Shown here one piece after another: positions 62,939-64,000 of a stretch of 64,000 nucleotides of DNA (position 1 is its first letter; the number at the start of each line of letters is the position of its first letter). Under the pieces are notes generated by a model. It ran no database searches. It was not told the origin of the DNA and was given only the letters and a program-made list of their open reading frames with translations. The stretch lies in contig NW_027480422.1 in NCBI RefSeq assembly GCF_051401765.1, forward strand, positions 19,920,001 to 19,984,000. Direction: 5' to 3'. This DNA comes from Calliopsis andreniformis. Taxonomy: Eukaryota > Arthropoda > Insecta > Hymenoptera > Andrenidae. The position numbers and the translations under genes were made by a program.

Positions 62939-64000
62939 GTAAAACTGTTGTATTTTTATTGTATTTCATGCGTCTGGAGTTGTTTTCTAAGGCCCCAACT
63001 ATTCGACCTGGTGGAGCAACGCCCTAGAGTGAAGCCTAGGTTGCCCGGAACGTAGAAATGGCCATCACCTTCACTCTGGTTGCAATTATTCCTGTTATAC
63101 GATGGAAAAACTGTTGTATTTATATTATATTTTATGCTTCAGGCGTTGGCTTCTAAGGCCGTAGCTATTCGACGTGGTGGAGCAATGCCCTAGTGTAATG
63201 CCTAGGTCTCCCGGATCGTAGAAATGACCATTACTTTCACACTGGTTGCAGTTATTCGTTTTATACGATGGAAAAACTGTTGTATTTATTTTGTATTTGG
63301 TGCTTCTGGCATTGACTTCTTAAGCCCTAACTATCGGTTGTGGTGGACCAACGCCCTAGAGTGAAGCCTAGGTTGCCCGGAACGTAGTAATGACCATATC
63401 TTGCACCCTGGTTGCAATTATGCCAGTTATACGATGGTAAAACTGTTGTATTTTTATTGTATTTTATGCGTCTGGAGTTGTTTTCTAAGGCCCCAACTAT
63501 TCGACCTGGTGGAGCTACGCCCTAGAGTGAAGTCTAGGTAGCACGGAACGTAGAAATGCCCATTTCTTTCACACTAGTTGTAATTATTCCTGGTATACGA
63601 TGGAAGAACTGCTCTATTCTTATTTTATTATATGCTCCTGGCGTTGACTTCTAAGGACCTAGCAATTCGATCTGGTGGAGCAACGCCCTAGGGTGAAGCC
63701 TAGGTTGCCCGGAACGTAGAAATGACCCTCACGTTCACATTTGTTGCAATTATTCCCATTATGCGATGGAAAAACTGTTGTATTTTTATTGTATTTTTTG
63801 TTTCGGGCGTTGACTTCTAAGTCCCTAGCTATTCGATGTGGTGGAGCAATGCCTCAGTGTTAAGTCTAGGATGCCCGGAACGTAGAAATGGCCGTTACTT
63901 TCACACTGGTTGCAATTATTCATTTTATACGATGGAAAAACTGTTGTACATATATCGTATTTTATGCTTCTGGCGTTGACTTCTTATGCCCTAACTATTC
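62939..64000 (+). repeat. Right end of window, flank monomers
   Basis: 63,050-63,230 resembles 2474-2650. About 63,317-63,957 copies 11,040-11,680, including CACTAGTTGTAATT and GACCTAGCAATTCG. The last CCCTCACG monomer begins at 63,715. The array continues past the window edge. Confidence 0.83.

Larger units (their letters stand above)
1..64000 (+). repeat. 166 bp satellite DNA array filling the window
   Basis: Every stretch aligns to one monomer of 166 bp in the same orientation. The landmark CGTAGAAATG recurs at 151, 317, 483, 649 and onward to 63,881, giving 384 intervals. The net length deficit is 14 bp, matched exactly by 21 placed indels of 1-2 bp. No inversion, transposon, microsatellite expansion or unique insert was seen, and both window edges lie inside the array. 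Satellites of this size are known from centromeric or pericentromeric heterochromatin of eukaryotes. The chromosomal position here is inference, and I do not recognise the family or species. Strand is given as the strand on which the landmark reads CGTAGAAATG. Confidence 0.99.

Noticed and set aside
1..64000. CRISPR-like array
   Set aside because: The repeat is regular but there is no alternation of a constant repeat with variable spacers. The whole 166 bp is conserved and far longer than any CRISPR unit.
1..64000. CENP-B box in the ATTCGTTTTATACGATGG form
   Set aside because: Only 7 of 9 core positions match, with two G positions missing. By simple base odds about 0.4 such matches are expected per 166 bp on both strands, so it is not evidence on its own.
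1..64000. Known satellites: primate alpha satellite, Arabidopsis 178 bp, rice CentO, Medicago 166 bp MtR3
   Set aside because: The first three differ in length and in the sequence I remember. For MtR3 only the length agrees, and I cannot confirm its sequence without a search.
1..64000. Ribosomal intergenic spacer, telomeric repeats or transposon fragments
   Set aside because: No rRNA gene, TTAGGG/TTTAGGG-type run, terminal repeat or target-site duplication appears; every segment aligns to the same monomer.
1..64000. TATA-like TATAAA on the minus strand of many monomers (complement of TTTATACG)
   Set aside because: It is an AT-rich by-product present in many units with no associated gene or initiator; calling promoters would be unsupported.

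Overview
The whole 64 kb window is one uninterrupted head-to-tail tandem array of a 166 bp satellite monomer. All monomers lie in the same orientation. I see no supportable protein gene, RNA gene, transposon, CRISPR array or other non-satellite sequence. Following the recurring CGTAG landmark from position 151 to 63,881 gives 384 monomer intervals. Total length is only 14 bp short of 384 x 166. That deficit is fully accounted for by 21 small indels that I could place: 16 one-base deletions, one two-base deletion and four one-base insertions. Such an array points to a eukaryotic chromosome, most likely a centromeric, pericentromeric or other heterochromatic block. I cannot name the species. The unit matches no satellite I can recall, and the size alone (166 bp is known from several unrelated lineages) is not diagnostic.

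The hand-built consensus is about 41% GC and clearly two-part. Nucleotides 31-90 are about 25% GC and nucleotides 91-156 about 62% GC, numbering from CGTAG. It has 7 CpG against about 6.9 expected, so CpG is not depleted. An AvrII-type CCTAGG sits at monomer nt 151-156, inside an imperfect hairpin (nt 132-160). A variable box at nt 38-55 comes in a few alternative forms.

Layout: (1) Left flank, 1 to about 18,713, and right flank, about 54,750 to 64,000, share the same monomer subtypes. The clearest is a subtype marked by CCCTCACGTTCACATTTG, with 10 copies on the left, 6 on the right and none in the 37 kb between. (2) The core, about 18,714 to 54,749, uses other subtypes and splits into a 20.1-31.1 kb domain with three copies of a long block and a tandem 5-monomer higher-order repeat, a mixed stretch at 31.1-34.7 kb, a 34.7-48.6 kb domain built from 22- and 29-monomer duplications, and a 48.6-54.7 kb domain with a 13-monomer duplication.

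Typical monomers differ from the consensus by roughly 4-10% (two checked by hand). Many long blocks recur at almost exact multiples of 166 bp with about 99.5-99.9% identity. This is irregular, mosaic higher-order structure of the kind expected from repeated unequal exchange, conversion and segmental amplification. No single higher-order period dominates. The open reading frames present (up to 103 codons) are chance frames in the repeat. 166 is not divisible by 3, so the frame rotates from monomer to monomer, and recurring frames only mirror the DNA duplications.
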